DNA of 64,000 nt from Viscum album (lineage: Eukaryota; Streptophyta; Magnoliopsida; Santalales; Viscaceae), in assembly GCA_963277665.1 (NCBI GenBank), contig OY728121.1, positions 953,155,097 through 953,219,096 on the forward strand, read 5' to 3'. Below, one piece after another: positions 1 to 11,640 of the stretch; positions within the stretch are counted from its first letter, which is position 1, and each line of letters opens with the position of its first letter. Under the pieces are notes generated by a model. That model had not been told where the DNA came from, made no database searches, and saw nothing but the letters and a program-made list of their open reading frames with translations. Position numbers and translations under genes: made by a program.

Positions 1-480
1 ATAGACATGTATTCATGGATGATTATTTACTTAGATTTAATCATTTTAGCTAGATACGCTTTATCATAGGGAAATAATATCCATGTTTGATATGATGTTT
101 CTAAAGAAGATTAATACTCCTATTTGAACTTGTACAAAATCGGGGGTTGATTCACAATACAGAGAGTGATTTACTTCTCACAATAATTTATGTTGGCTCT
201 ATATAGGGAAATATAATCCATGCCCATAATTGCATCAAATTCCACCAAAGGGAGTGTGATAAGGTTCGCTTGGAAGTTCAACCCAATAACTTTGATAGGG
301 GAGGAGTTATATAATTTGGATGTAATAATTTCCCCATTTTCCATTTTCATCAACAGCTCTACTTCCATGATTTGAGGTTGTGTTTGGATAGTTATACTAA
401 ACTTTTGTGATATAAAGGAATGCGTAGAACTATGGATGATAACCCAACCTTTCACTTTTTGATTCTGGTTCTAACCACTT
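1..480 (-). pseudogene. Gypsy retrotransposon protease fragment (G0)
   Basis: Read on the minus strand, residues resembling a retropepsin-like domain (RVP_2 type) of a Ty3/gypsy polyprotein are visible: THSFISQKF near the start, then LVEFDAIMGMDYISLYRA near the end, the usual G-M-D-W-L-S turn of plant gypsy proteases. The family has an Asp-Ser-Gly catalytic triplet just before the THSFIS stretch. Here that position reads His-Ser-Ser, so the enzyme would be dead. The better copy of the same domain, in G1 near 4560-4200, keeps Asp-Ser-Gly. The fragment runs off the left edge of the window and stops abruptly near 480, where non-matching sequence begins. It is a separate gypsy copy, not part of G1, whose own protease lies 4 kb to the right. 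I am sure of the domain and less sure of the junction. Confidence 0.75.
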
Positions 481-959
481 ACATTATCCAAAACTAACAT
501 AGGGGTGATTATTTTTAGACTATTAAAGACATAAATAGGAATCCTATAACATTAAAGGGATAACTTATAAATTACATTTATTTCCTTAACTTATGAATTT
601 ATAGGCTTTAATATATGTTATCCATGATCTATTTCCTAACATATATTCTTATGGGATTTTTTATTTACTTTATAATAGTTCGTAATGAGATTATAAATTT
701 ACCAAAGAATATCCTCTGGGAGTGTCAAAATAGGTGCACAGTAAGGCCCATTTCTGTGTACCAGGTTACACCGAGTCAGGGCTGACACACCTTGTCAAAG
801 TTTTTACCCTTAAATACATCTATGTCAGAATCATGCCCACTTGTAGTATCCAGATAGGGATGTATTTTCTTGATAAAACACTTACTCTATAATTTAAATT
901 TATAAAAAAGGAATTTTCCTAATGTGATTTTATGTGATATAATTATAAGAAAGAAGTGA
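481..959. other. Intergenic stretch between gypsy fragments, origin unclear
   Basis: No coding potential is visible. The right part (about 913-959) repeats the CCTAATGTGATTTTATGTGA segment of the G1 3' LTR (about 1110-1150), so part of this stretch may be a rearranged LTR. A slightly GC-richer patch at 700-800 matched nothing else I recognised in the window. Confidence 0.4.
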
Positions 960-1177
960 AATATGACAGGAGTGGAAAAATATATTACTGATCATAACTG
1001 TCTATATCATATTTTTGAAATTAAAATCACAGAAGTGGAAAAATTATGTTTAATGACTAGTCTATAAAAGTCACGTAGTATTTAGTAGCATGATGTTTCA
1101 TTATGTTTCCTAATGTGATTTTATGTGACATAATTATAAGAAAGGAATTTATATTGATAAAACATTGGGTCATTACA
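960..1177 (-). repeat. G1 3' LTR, recognisable start only
   Basis: Begins with TGTAATGACCC directly after the polypurine tract and matches the start of the 5' LTR (8937 downwards) for about 200 bases, including TTCACTTCTGTGATTT-like and ACTTTTATAAACTAG-like segments. To the left of about 960 the match to the 5' LTR is lost. Confidence 0.7.
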
Positions 1178-1193
1178 TTCTTCCCCCCTTTTG
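1178..1193 (-). promoter_or_regulatory. G1 polypurine tract
   Basis: The minus strand reads AAAAGGGGGGAAGAA immediately before the TG of the 3' LTR. This is the expected position and composition for the plus-strand primer of an LTR retrotransposon. Confidence 0.8.
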
Positions 1194-1214
1194 AAATTTC
1201 TTCCTTGAAATTTT

Positions 1215-4200
1215 GTTTTACATAAATAGGTAAGGGTACTTCTCCTTCATCGCCTCCTATGGTTCCCAACTTGATTCTTCATACTTATGGTTTATCCACA
1301 ACACTTTGAAAAGGTGGTTTGTCTTGTTGAATAGAACCTTATCTCTCCGGTCCAGAATATTTACTGGATGATCCTTATAAGAGAGATCATTTTCCAGCTA
1401 TACCACCTCTGAGTTCAGTACATGTGATGGATCTGGTATTTACTTCCTCAGGAGTGATACATGGAAGATATCATGAACTCAAACCATATTTGGTGGAAGT
1501 GAAAGCTGATAGTTCACAGCTCCTATGTGATCAAGGATCTCAAAGGGGACAATGTACCTTTGGATTAGCTTCCCTTTCTTTCCAAACCTCATTACTCTTT
1601 TCCATGGAGATATCAGAAGGAATACTTTATCTTCAACGTCGAACTCTTAGTCCCTTTAATGGTTGTTAGAATATATCTTTTATCAAATCTGAGTATCTTT
1701 GATATGTTGCGGGATGGATTAAACCTTCTTTATCATCTCTTGCACAAGATTAGGTCTAAGTTGCTTTCTTTCCCCAACTTAATCCCAATAGGTTGGAGTT
1801 ATACATCACTTTCCATACATATCTTCATATAGAGCCATGTAAATACTTGAGTGGAAGCAATTGTTGTATGAGAACTCAACCAATGGAATATTTTTCTCCC
1901 ATACTCCTTTGAATTATATAGAGTAGGCTCTTAAAATATTTTCGAGCATCTGAATAGTCCTTTCAGATTGGCCATCAGTTTGGGGGTGATAAGCCATGCT
2001 TAAATTCAATTCACTACTCAAGGCATGTTGAAGACTCCTTCAGAATTTAGATGTGAACCTAGGATCATGATTAGAGATAATTTAAATTGGTACCCCATGA
2101 AGTATCACCAATTTCTCCACATATATATTTGCAAGTTGTTCAAGTGATTGATCTTCCCGAATAGTGATAAATTGGGAAGTCTTGGTGAGTCAGTCAACCA
2201 AAACCCATATCTCATTATTTTCTTTGGATGTCTTCAAGAGACTAGTGACAAAGTACATGGTGACATTCTTCCATTTCTATATGGGTATAGGCAATGGTTG
2301 CATCATCCATTTGGACTTCTATCACTCTGCTTTAACTTGATGACATATCAAACACCTTGAGATATATTCCACAATCTTCTTCTTCTTGTTGTCCCACCAA
2401 AAGTGTTCTCAGAGATCATGGTACATATTGGTGCTATCAGGATAGATAGAGAATGTTGAGCTATGTGAATTATCCAAAATATATTTATTTATCACATGTG
2501 ATGAATGCACACAAAGCCTCGTTCCAAACGAAATTACACCATCATAATCGACATGGAACTCTTACAGCTTCCCTTCCTTTACTGCAGTCACCCTTGTTTG
2601 TAACTCCATATCATCCCTTTGGGAATCCTTAATATTCTCTTGGATAGATGGTTGGGAAATAATTTGGCAAAGGTATGATGTATTCCCTACCATTGTGATT
2701 TCCAAATCCATCCTTTGCATATCCATGAAGATAAGGTCTTTTTCAATCTGCAACATGGATAGAGTAGCATATTCTTTTCTTCTTAGAGAATCATCTACCT
2801 TGTTTTCCTTGCTGGGATGATAGTAAATAGAACAATCATAGTCTTTGATTAGATCTAACCATCTCCTTTGATGCATGATGAGCTCCTTTTGTGTGATAAT
2901 ATACTTTAGTCACTTGTGATCTGTATATATGTAACATTTCTCACCATAGAGGTAGTGCCTCCATCTTTTTAAGGAAAAAATCACATCTACTAGATCCAGA
3001 TCATGATTCAGGTAGTTTTTCTCATGGATCTTCAACTATCATGAGTCATAGGCTATCACGTTATCATTTTTCACGAGTACACAATCCAAGACTTTCTTTG
3101 AATCATCACTATATATCACAAAAATTTCTCCATTTTTGGTAATGTGAGTACATGTGTAGTGATAAGCCTTCTATTTAGCTCCTTGAATCATTCATCACAT
3201 TCTTCCATCTAAACATACTTTACCCATTTCCTTATTAACTTATATATAGGGCTTGAAAATCATGAGAATTTTCTCACAAAACGTCGATAGTAACCTACTA
3301 AGATAAGAAAACTAAAAATTTCTATGACACTAAAGGGTTTGGGACATTACTCAATTGCCTTTGTTTTTAAAGGGTCCACATAAATTCCCCCACTTGTGAT
3401 CACAAGTCCCAAGAACATGAATTTTTTCATCCAAAAGTTATACTTGATGAACTTGGCGTACAACTTCTCCTTCCTCAATGTCGCCAATACATGTCTTAGA
3501 TGTTCTTCATGTTCCTCCTTTATCTTGGAGTAGATTAGAATATCATCAATAAATTTTTTTGAGGTAATGTATAAATACTCTATTCATCAAATACATGAAT
3601 ATTTCATGGTCATTAGTAAGTACGAAGGGCATCACCAAAAACTCATAGTGCCCATAACTTATACGAAAGGCAGTTTTCTGAATATCTTCCTTCTTCACCT
3701 TCAGAAAATGATATCCAGAATGGAGATCCACCTTTGAGAAGTATTGAGATCCTCTAAACTAATCAAACAAGTTGTAAATCCTTGGAAGAGGATAATTGTT
3801 CTTTATTGTGATCTTGTTGAGTTTCTAATAATCAATACACAACTGCATTGTTCCATCCTTCTTATTAACAAAGAGCATTGGTGAACCACATGGTGATGCA
3901 CTAGTGAATATGAACCCTTTATCCAAATTCTCTTGTAGATGTTTCATCAACTCCTATGGTTCGATAGGATCCATCCTCTAGGGACACGTTGAAATAGAAG
4001 TATCTCTGGGTATGAGTTCTATTAAGAACTATACCTCACAATCTAGGGGTAGCTTGGGTAACTCTTTAGGAAATATGTCACTATATTCCCTTACAATGGA
4101 AATTTACCCTAGGTTGATACCTTCCTCTGACTCAGCCATTTGAGTGAGGTATGCTTCTTCACAGGGAATCAACACCCACATTGTTGAAGGATTTTTTAAA

Positions 4201-5530
4201 GGAGATTCATGAACTTCCTTGCATTTTTAGAGGATCATGGGATGGTTAATAATATGAAAAGATATTTCCTTTTCTCAACAGTTTATATGTTCTTTATATA
4301 ATGAGAGCCAATCCATTCCAAATATAGCCTCGAATTACACTAAGGAAAGTATCATGAGATTTTTTGGAAGAATCTTCCCACATACGCCAATAGGAGAAGA
4401 GTCCAACACTTCGGTTGAAATTATTTCTCCACTAAGTGTTTTTTAGATATCTCTACTTCAAGGTCTCTGGGCTTCGATTCAGTAGTTCTAGAAAACTTAT
4501 GAGATATAAAGGAATGCATAGAACCAGAATCAAATAATACTTTTTCTATTCTTGAGTGATATTGAAGTGTACCTTGTATGAATTCATTATCTTACTCCAC
4601 TTCCTCAATAGTGATGGAATAATAATTCCCTTTATTCTTTGGTTTTGGTGACCAATGATGATGATTACCCTCAAGGACTCAAGGTTTAGTGCACTATATT
4701 TCATAGTTCCCTTTATCCCTACAATTTTAGCATTGGACCATGGATGGCTCTCTCTTTTCCTCCACCACATTATCAAACCTTTTCATTTATTTTCAACATT
4801 ATGATCTTGGTGGCCTTATCTCCCACACTTGAATCATTTCCCTATCCCTTTGAGGTAGTTCCCATGATGCTTCTTCCCACATTTTTAACATGTGGGTGGT
4901 TGAGTTTTATTAAAACCTTTGTCATTAGATCCTTCAGCTTGAAACTCTATCTTTTTTTTCTTATCACCATAACCATGGGACTATTGTTCAAACTCAATCT
5001 ACACTTTTAGAGCACATATAAAAAACTTCTTTATAACTACCAAAGTATCGAATTGATAGAGCTTTTCAAAAGTGTTGTTTTAAACCACTAAAGAATCTAT
5101 AAAATTTTCTATCATTGTTGATAACAAAATATAAAGCATACCTTTAAATCCTTGTGAAATTTTCTCTATAGGCCGTGATAGATTCTCCTTCCTTTTTATT
5201 CATCTCTATGGATTATATCTCCATATTAGTTCAAATAGTTCGATGGAAATACTTATTAAGAAACATTATCTTAAAGTCTTCCCATTCCATCTCTTCTATT
5301 TCATCTCTCGGCTTGGTGTTCTTAATCAAAGCCCACCATTGATAGGATTTTCCATCTAGATGATAAAAATCTAGAGTCAAATTCTCCATCTCAAAACAGT
5401 TAAGTGCAAAAAATATCTTCTCCATTGAGTTGAACCACTATTCTACAACTAGTGGATCAGAAGATCCACTAAAAATTGATGATCATGGCCGCATAAAACA
5501 CTCGATATCCAGTTTCCCCCTCTTTGGTGA
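1215..5530 (-). pseudogene. G1 gag-pol polyprotein, broken
   Basis: Remnants of one long minus-strand reading frame. In order: gag (about 5530-5230) with SYQWWALI and FLNKYFHRTI, the usual gag WW...F...YF pattern; two zinc knuckles (about 4900 and 4720; the second reads C-stop-NCRDKGNYEI-stop-C); protease (about 4560-4200) with an intact Asp-Ser-Gly and THSFIS-like MHSFIS; reverse transcriptase (about 3860-3280) with DLHSGYHFLKVKKEDI, YGHYEFLVMPF and a FIDD active-site box near 3530-3550; RNase H (about 3250-2850); integrase (about 2560-1400); and a chromodomain-like tail (about 1390-1225) with LSYKDHPVNILDRRDKVL. At least ten stops and several frame changes interrupt it. FIDD replaces the usual YxDD tyrosine. 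Several stops fall where relatives have Gln, as expected from C-to-T decay of methylated DNA, though I could not test this. Confidence 0.85.
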
Positions 5531-5734
5531 AGGGGGATGTTCCTAATTATTCAGGTTATTGTTCATAAACTAATACATCTGGGTAAGAATCACCATGAAA
5601 TTTTTAACTCCACCTCCCAAATCATTGGGGATGTCATTCAGTCAATCGCTACATTGTCCCTCACATGGGTTGTTGGCCTGATTTCTCCTGGTTCCCACCA
5701 TTTTCTAAAATATAAAAGGTTAAAACAAAATATA

Positions 5735-5900
5735 TCAAAACCATTGGTATAGCCTGTACCAATGGTTTGGAGGACCGTTGGATGGTTTGGTGTTTGGGAT
5801 AGGTCTATACCAATGGTTCTGGGAAAACTGTTGGTATAGGTCATATGAGAAACCTATACCAACGGTTTCATAAAATCGTTGGTATAGGTAAGCCATGAAT
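5735..5900. repeat. Cluster of inverted ACCAATGGTTT / GGTATAGG motifs inside gypsy gag region
   Basis: Six or so copies of TATACCAATGG or TATACCAACGG and their complements lie head-to-head in about 165 bases, for example AACCATTGGTATAG followed by CTGTACCAATGGTT, and CCTATACCAACGG followed by CGTTGGTATAGG. The cluster sits upstream of the recognisable G1 gag. The layout resembles subterminal repeats of CACTA-type DNA transposons but differs from the TTTATCAG motif used elsewhere in the window. No clean terminal inverted repeats or target duplication were found, so it could be an insertion remnant or a rearranged transposon end. Confidence 0.5.
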
Positions 5901-6067
5901 AAGTAATTTATTCCTTTGTTCATTTAAGTCTACAAGAATATCTTGTAGGATCCCTATGTTTATAATTTTATAAAACAAATATTCTTTGGTGCTTACTTAT
6001 ACTTAGTCTTATTATAATGGTTTTCACTAAGGTTCTCTAATCCTAATTCTCAAATTAACTAAACCGT

Positions 6068-6079
6068 CCTCTGATACCA
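6068..6079 (-). promoter_or_regulatory. G1 primer binding site
   Basis: The minus strand reads TGGTATCAGAGG just after the 5' LTR. This matches the classic plant retrotransposon PBS complementary to the 3' end of initiator methionine tRNA. Confidence 0.8.
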
Positions 6080-8937
6080 ACTATAGCAACCATGCTCTTC
6101 TTACATTACCATTACATCATTTTAATGATAAAAAACATTATAAAATTAAACAAAAAGTATCAAAAGGTTTAGTATATCTGAAAAACTATATCCATACATA
6201 ACTTTTACAACATAAAACATAAAAATTTATTTAATTCCTTCTTCTCTAGCTTCTTAGTACCCCTTGTGTTCTCCTTAGTACAAGTAGTCACCTGAGGATA
6301 TACATCAAAAATGGGTGAGATAAAATCCCAGTAATAGGATAGATAATAACATGAAAAAATATAACATAGAGTGATAATAATCATTATCATCATAACATAT
6401 GCATAGAATCATAATCATGAGAGAAATAATTATTAAAAGACTTGGAATGTGGCAATGTATAAAAATGAAGCATGATGTCTTAGTGGTCAACTACCACACA
6501 TAGTTGTGAAAAAATATATCATCATGTTCATGCATATTTAACTTTACCCATGAGGTTATTCACATTACCCAATGAATTGGAGCACTATATAATTCTGGGT
6601 GTACCCGTCACATCATAACATTTACATTGGGCTATATAATTTTGGGTACGCCCGTCACATCACAACATTTACATTATCATGCATTCCACATAAAAAATAT
6701 ATCAATATTGAACATATAAAAACCCATGTAAAGTAATGTGTTTCATTTTATAATATACATTAATAAAAATTGGGTTCCCAAATGAAAAATGGAATAATAT
6801 AATTGATATAAGAATCATCAACTTTGAGTGAATAAGAAACAATCTCAAGAAGTGTGTTTTTTTGAAAGAAGAGTTCTTTTAGAAAACAATGTGTTTATCA
6901 TAAACATAATTTGAAAACATTTATATCCTAGAAAAGTTAAGATAATTATGAAGATATTATTTTTATGGAACAACCATACCGAAAATGGAGTGAAAGAGGG
7001 AAACCCCAAAGAAAGAAAGTTGGGTTCTAGAATTCCCCTTACCTTGTGTCTGAATGCTTTCTTCACTTCAATGTCAAGTATAATCACATTAGATTAATTA
7101 ATTAACAAATAAAAAACATTTTATACATGAATATAATTCATTATGGTCTTATTAAGTTATATTATGGTCCTTTTTATGAGTTATAGAATTTAATTTCATC
7201 ATTTGGGACTTTTTGTTTTCATAGATTTCATGATCGGTTCGTTTGTATACATGAATGGATGTTTGTTTAAAATGAGTATGAATATCCAGAATTGTTATTA
7301 TATGCTATTAATTATCTTCTATAATATTAAATGATCATATAATTCATTTTTTTAATTTGTATGAGGATGAATCATTAGATAAGATCTTAGTGATAAACAT
7401 TTGGATTATTTTGGGCGATTTCGCTACAACGAATTTGTTTTGTTTTATTGTTTAACATAATGTGTGTATAAAGAATCCAGAATATTAAATAATATATATT
7501 AAATATATTATAATATGTTTCAACCATAAAAATGGTTTCATGACCATAAATGAAGATGATAATATAAATTGAAAACCCATTACCTTGAATGCGATAAATT
7601 AACACATATCAGACGGTGTTTTAATTTTTAGTATAAAAGGAGGGAGAAAGATGGGTGATAATAAATTATTAAATTATCAAAAAAAAATTAAATTATACTT
7701 AAGGTAATATATTTTTCATACCATTTAGATGATAGGAGGTGAGGATAGAAAAATAAAAGGAAGGAACTTGAAAGAAAATAAAGGACCAGAAAGAGGAATT
7801 TACCTCTTGAATTTATCCTCCTTGAGAGCCTATTTAGGGAAGAGGTTTTGGTATTTTGATGATACCAAGAGATATTGGATGTGGTTAAGGTGATATTGAG
7901 GAAATTTTATCATAATTTATACAAGTATCAAGGCTTGAGAGGTGTGAGGAGAAGAGGGTGTGAGGGGTGGTATTTATAGTGGAGGGGAGGGGTGTTTTCT
8001 TATTATTTTAATCATTAGTTTATTATTTTTCTCAAGACAAGTAATAGTTAGGATTCTTGTGATAAAAAACAGTAATTAGATCATGTGATTTCAAAAAAAT
8101 GGTTCTTACATCATATATGACTCAATGAATAGTGCTTTTTTCCTTATAATATATATATACTGTAAATTACCATATTTTAATATTCACCAAAAATTCAAGT
8201 ATTTCAGAAAAATCTCAAAAATTCACCCTAATAATTTTTTGACATTTATAATTAAAAAAATAAATCCATTTTATGAAAATATTTTTATAAATATTATTAA
8301 TTTAATTTTTAATTAAAATCATCATTTACTGGGAAAATACAGATTTTAAAATTATAACTGATTTTATAACACTTTGAAAAAATTACTTAAGGTATCAAAA
8401 AATTATCTTAAAATCACAAGACATAAAAATGAATGAATTTTATTAAAATAATTTTTCTTTTAAATTATTAATTATAAAATTTTAATTAAATAATTTTGGC
8501 TTACAAAAATACTAACCACTTAATTAATAATTTTAAAACACTTATTTACTTAGTCTATTATACCATTTTATTATTTATAAGATGCCTCAATTTTATTTAT
8601 ACTTTCATGGGTGGGGTTACTATTCATTTAGTTGGTTTTCTCTTCATAAGGGTAATATTACTATTTATAAGTGTAACATTAATATTCATAAGGGTAAGTT
8701 ACTATTCACCAAGAATTAAGTTTGTCCTATTAGACTCAAAATATCTTACTAGTCACAATTGTGTATGTGAGATTTTTGAAATTCAAATCACAGAAGTGAA
8801 AAAATTATGTTTAATGGCTAGTTTATAAAAGTCACATAGTATTTAGTAGCATTATGTACATTGTGTTTCCTAATGTGATTTTATGTTACATAATTATAAG
8901 AAGAGAATTTACATTGATAAAACATTGGGCCGTTACA
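6080..8937 (-). repeat. G1 5' LTR
   Basis: An approximately 2.86-kb LTR bounded by TGTAACGGCCC at 8937 and the PBS at 6079. It has no credible gene. Its segment ATTACCCAATGAATTGGAGC near 6565 is shared with the solo LTR at 28122-31668 (near 28660), so the two belong to related Tekay-like families. Confidence 0.7.
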
Positions 8938-9479
8938 ACGATCCTAGATTATTTTCTCATCATAATATCTACTGTTAATTAATTTCATTATCATTTTTAT
9001 CTTATAATTATTTAGTTCATTTTCAAAGATATAATTATTGAAGACGAATAAGAAATGGTGTGATGTGCAATAATCAACCACAAATCAATATGTTACACAA
9101 CATTCTTGGTATGACTCAAAGTTTACCTTAAAATTAACACTTTCTGTTAATTCATTTCATTATATTATTACTAAATTGAGAATTTTTTTCTTATAGAGGT
9201 GTTTTTTTCTCGAGCATGGGTTAGGATATAAAGACAAAGGAACAATGACGTTTTTTAATGTATGTAATAATTTGTACTTATGTAATTGTACAAACCAAAT
9301 TTTTAAATGTCTATAATACGATGTTTTTTCTTGAATTTGTGTTGTAAATTTTATTTAATTTAAATTATGTATTAGTTTACTGATTTCATGGTGTTTTTCA
9401 TGCTACGGTGTGTTTTTATAACACACTACACTGGTGTTACAGTTTTCTGTTACAACACACTGTAATATTTCTCTTTATC
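8938..9479. other. AT-rich stretch between G1 and the CACTA end
   Basis: No gene, repeat or domain recognised. A CACTACACTGG string at about 9424 sits before the CACTA subterminal array but does not match that element's other terminus beyond CACTAC. Confidence 0.4.
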
Positions 9480-9820
9480 AGTACTTTTTTAAGCATTGAT
9501 AAGGGTAACCTTTATTAATACTTTTAGAACCATTGATAAAGGTAACCTTTATCTATTCTTTTATAAACACTGATAAAGGTTTCATTTATCAGTGCTTCTA
9601 GAAGCACTGATCAAGGGTTAGTTTATTAGAACTTCTAAAAGGGATGATAAAGGACATCTTTATCAGTGCTTCTAAAAGTGCTGATAAAGTACCCCTTTAT
9701 CAGCACTTTTTTATCACTGCTAAAATGCTAGAGATTTTAATCTCACTTTGGTAGTCACCGCTTCTCTAGCGCTAATAAAGGCCATTTTTGACATTATTAA
9801 AGGCCTATTTTGAAGTAGTG
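9480..9820. mobile_element. CACTA transposon end inserted in copia pol
   Basis: The terminal sequence, read inward from 9820, is CACTACTTCAAAATAGGCC. It is followed by about ten direct and inverted copies of a palindromic motif (CTTTATCAGTGCT and AGCACTGATAAAG variants) down to 9480. This is the standard anatomy of a CACTA (En/Spm) terminus: a short CACTA inverted repeat plus subterminal repeats, the likely binding sites of the TnpA-like protein. The element interrupts the copia integrase exactly at 9820/9821. No matching opposite terminus was found to the left, so the rest is probably deleted or replaced. Confidence 0.75.
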
Positions 9821-11640
9821 TTGTAACGCATATCCCCAAAAGGATAATGAAAGACTCACATAAATCATCATTAATCTCACCATGTCCAACAAGATGTAGT
9901 TCCTCCTTTCTCATACACCATTCCACTGAGGCATATAAGGAGGAGTGAGTTGAGATAAAATCCAAAACTCCTATAAATAATCAATAAAGTTTTGAGTAAT
10001 ATATTCTCCACCATGATCTGAGTGAAGTCTCTTAATATTCTTACCAAGATGGTTATCAACTTCATTATTATATTCCTTGCATTTATGAAAAGAATATGAC
10101 TTATACCTCATTAAGTAGACATATCCATATCTACTAAAATCATTAGTAAAAGTTATCAAGTATGAGTACCCACCAATTGCTTCAACTGAAAATGGTCCAC
10201 ACACATCAATATGAACTAATTAAAGAAACAATTTATCTCTTTTAACTTTCCCACTAAATGGAGATTTTTCCATTTTTATTTGGAAACATGTGTGATATAC
10301 ACCAAGTGGTTTTAGTTCCAAAGAATCTAAATATTCATCTTGATGTAATTTAGTCAAGTACTTTTCATTTACATAACCTATCCGATGATGCCAAAGTTGG
10401 GTGTGGTGTTATTCATGTGAAGTATCTTCATTATCAATTAAAATTATTTTTTTTGTGTGATCCAACATATAAAGAATATTATATAAATGTGCCTTACCAT
10501 AACAAATTATATATTTATAAAAGAAGAAGCATTTACTCTCAAATTTGAAAATAAATCAATCCATATCAAGTATAGATACATAAATAATGTTTTTGGTAAC
10601 TGAAGGAATATAATAACAACCCTTTAAAACCAAGATCATTCTAGTCTCTAATGTGAGGTGGTAGTCCTCAATAGATACAACAGAAAGTTTAGCATTGTTG
10701 GATGCTTGAAGATATACCTATCCTCTTTCAATATTTCTAAATCTACTTGGTTTCTGTATTTGAATACATTTGTGGGAACCACAAGATGTATCTAATACCC
10801 AATTCATAGAAACAAATAAAATTCACTCAATAAAAATATACCTGAAGCTTCCCCTTTATTTATTATCTGAGTGTATTTTTTCTTCAGTGGACCTTCTAGA
10901 AACATGAAAAACAGAAAACATCTTATTCATTTACTTACCCCTTGATCTTCCTCTTCTTGGAAGGGTGTGAAGAAGCTTTGGGATTAAAGATCTTTTTTCC
11001 CTTTATATTTGTTCCCCATATGGATGAAAGGTTTTTCACACTTTATATCCTTATCTACTTAGAAAATAAAATTAAGAATATCTGGAAGAGACAACTCAAT
11101 GTTGTTTATATCAAAATTCACAACAAAGCTAGAGAAGCTATGAGAGAGTGATGTGAGAATGAATTCAGTGCCCATTTCTTTGGGGAGTTTAAACCCTAGG
11201 ACCTCTAAGAACTCAATGTAGCCAATGATAATGACTACATGAGACCCTGCTGGGGAACCCTCTCCAAGATTACTCTAAAATAGAACCTTGGAAATATCAA
11301 ACTATTCCTATCCAGCTCTCTCTTGGTAAATACCATGGAGGTTCTAAAGCATGATATATGCATCCATATTTTCATGAGGCTTCATTAGTTCACTAGACAT
11401 TGATGAAAGCATCAAACATTGAATGTCAACTACATCGCTCAAATATTTTTCATAAACAAGGAACTCTTCATCACTCACCTCTTTAGAAAACGAATCAGGC
11501 ATTGAGGATTCTAGCACGTAAAATTTCCATCCATGGCATAACACAACCTGAATGCATCTAAACTACTTCTAGAAGTTACTACTAGTTAGGAGGTTATCTC
11601 TCTCTAATATTGATCGTAGGGATACTGTGGATGATGAACT
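9821..11640 (-). pseudogene. C1 copia gag-pol polyprotein, truncated and broken
   Basis: The gag start region reads WKFYVLESSMPD (near 11520), a copia-type gag signature, followed by VSDEEFLVYEKYLSD and a helical stretch. Further on, protease-like and pre-integrase segments appear (near 10850-10230: WHHRIGYVNEKYLTKLHQ, then KMEKSPFSGKVKRDK). The integrase core (10204-9971) has MCGPFSVEAIGGYSYLITFT, RYGYVYLMRYKS and LHSDHGGEY. The family's two Asp residues correspond to the D of D-V-C-G (just upstream of this frame) and of SDHGGEY. Frame changes and stops are frequent, and LLDMVRSMM-like and SFWGYALQ-like residues close the fragment just before 9821. The gene therefore ends inside integrase because of the CACTA insertion. 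Confidence 0.85.

Larger units (their letters stand above)
960..8937 (-). mobile_element. Ty3/gypsy retrotransposon G1, Tekay/Del-like chromovirus, degenerate
   Basis: This is a minus-strand LTR retrotransposon. The order along its own strand is: 5' LTR from 8937 (TGTAACGGCCCAATG), a primer binding site TGGTATCAGAGG near 6079-6068 complementary to initiator tRNA-Met, gag with zinc knuckles, protease, reverse transcriptase, RNase H, integrase with a chromodomain-like tail, a polypurine tract AAAAGGGGGGAAGAA at 1193-1178, and the start of the 3' LTR at 1177 (TGTAATGACCCAATG). The first roughly 200 bases of the two LTRs match well. Beyond that the 3' copy diverges, so its far end is uncertain and the left boundary given is approximate. 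The ILDRRDKVL plus KVLWINH plus SSWEP tail is typical of the plant Tekay/Del group. Stops and frameshifts occur in every domain, so the element is not autonomous. Confidence 0.85.

Noticed and set aside
9424..9820. A 400-bp CACTA miniature element starting at CACTACACTGG
   Set aside because: Only CACTAC is shared with the true terminus at 9820, and the left flank shows no copia sequence.
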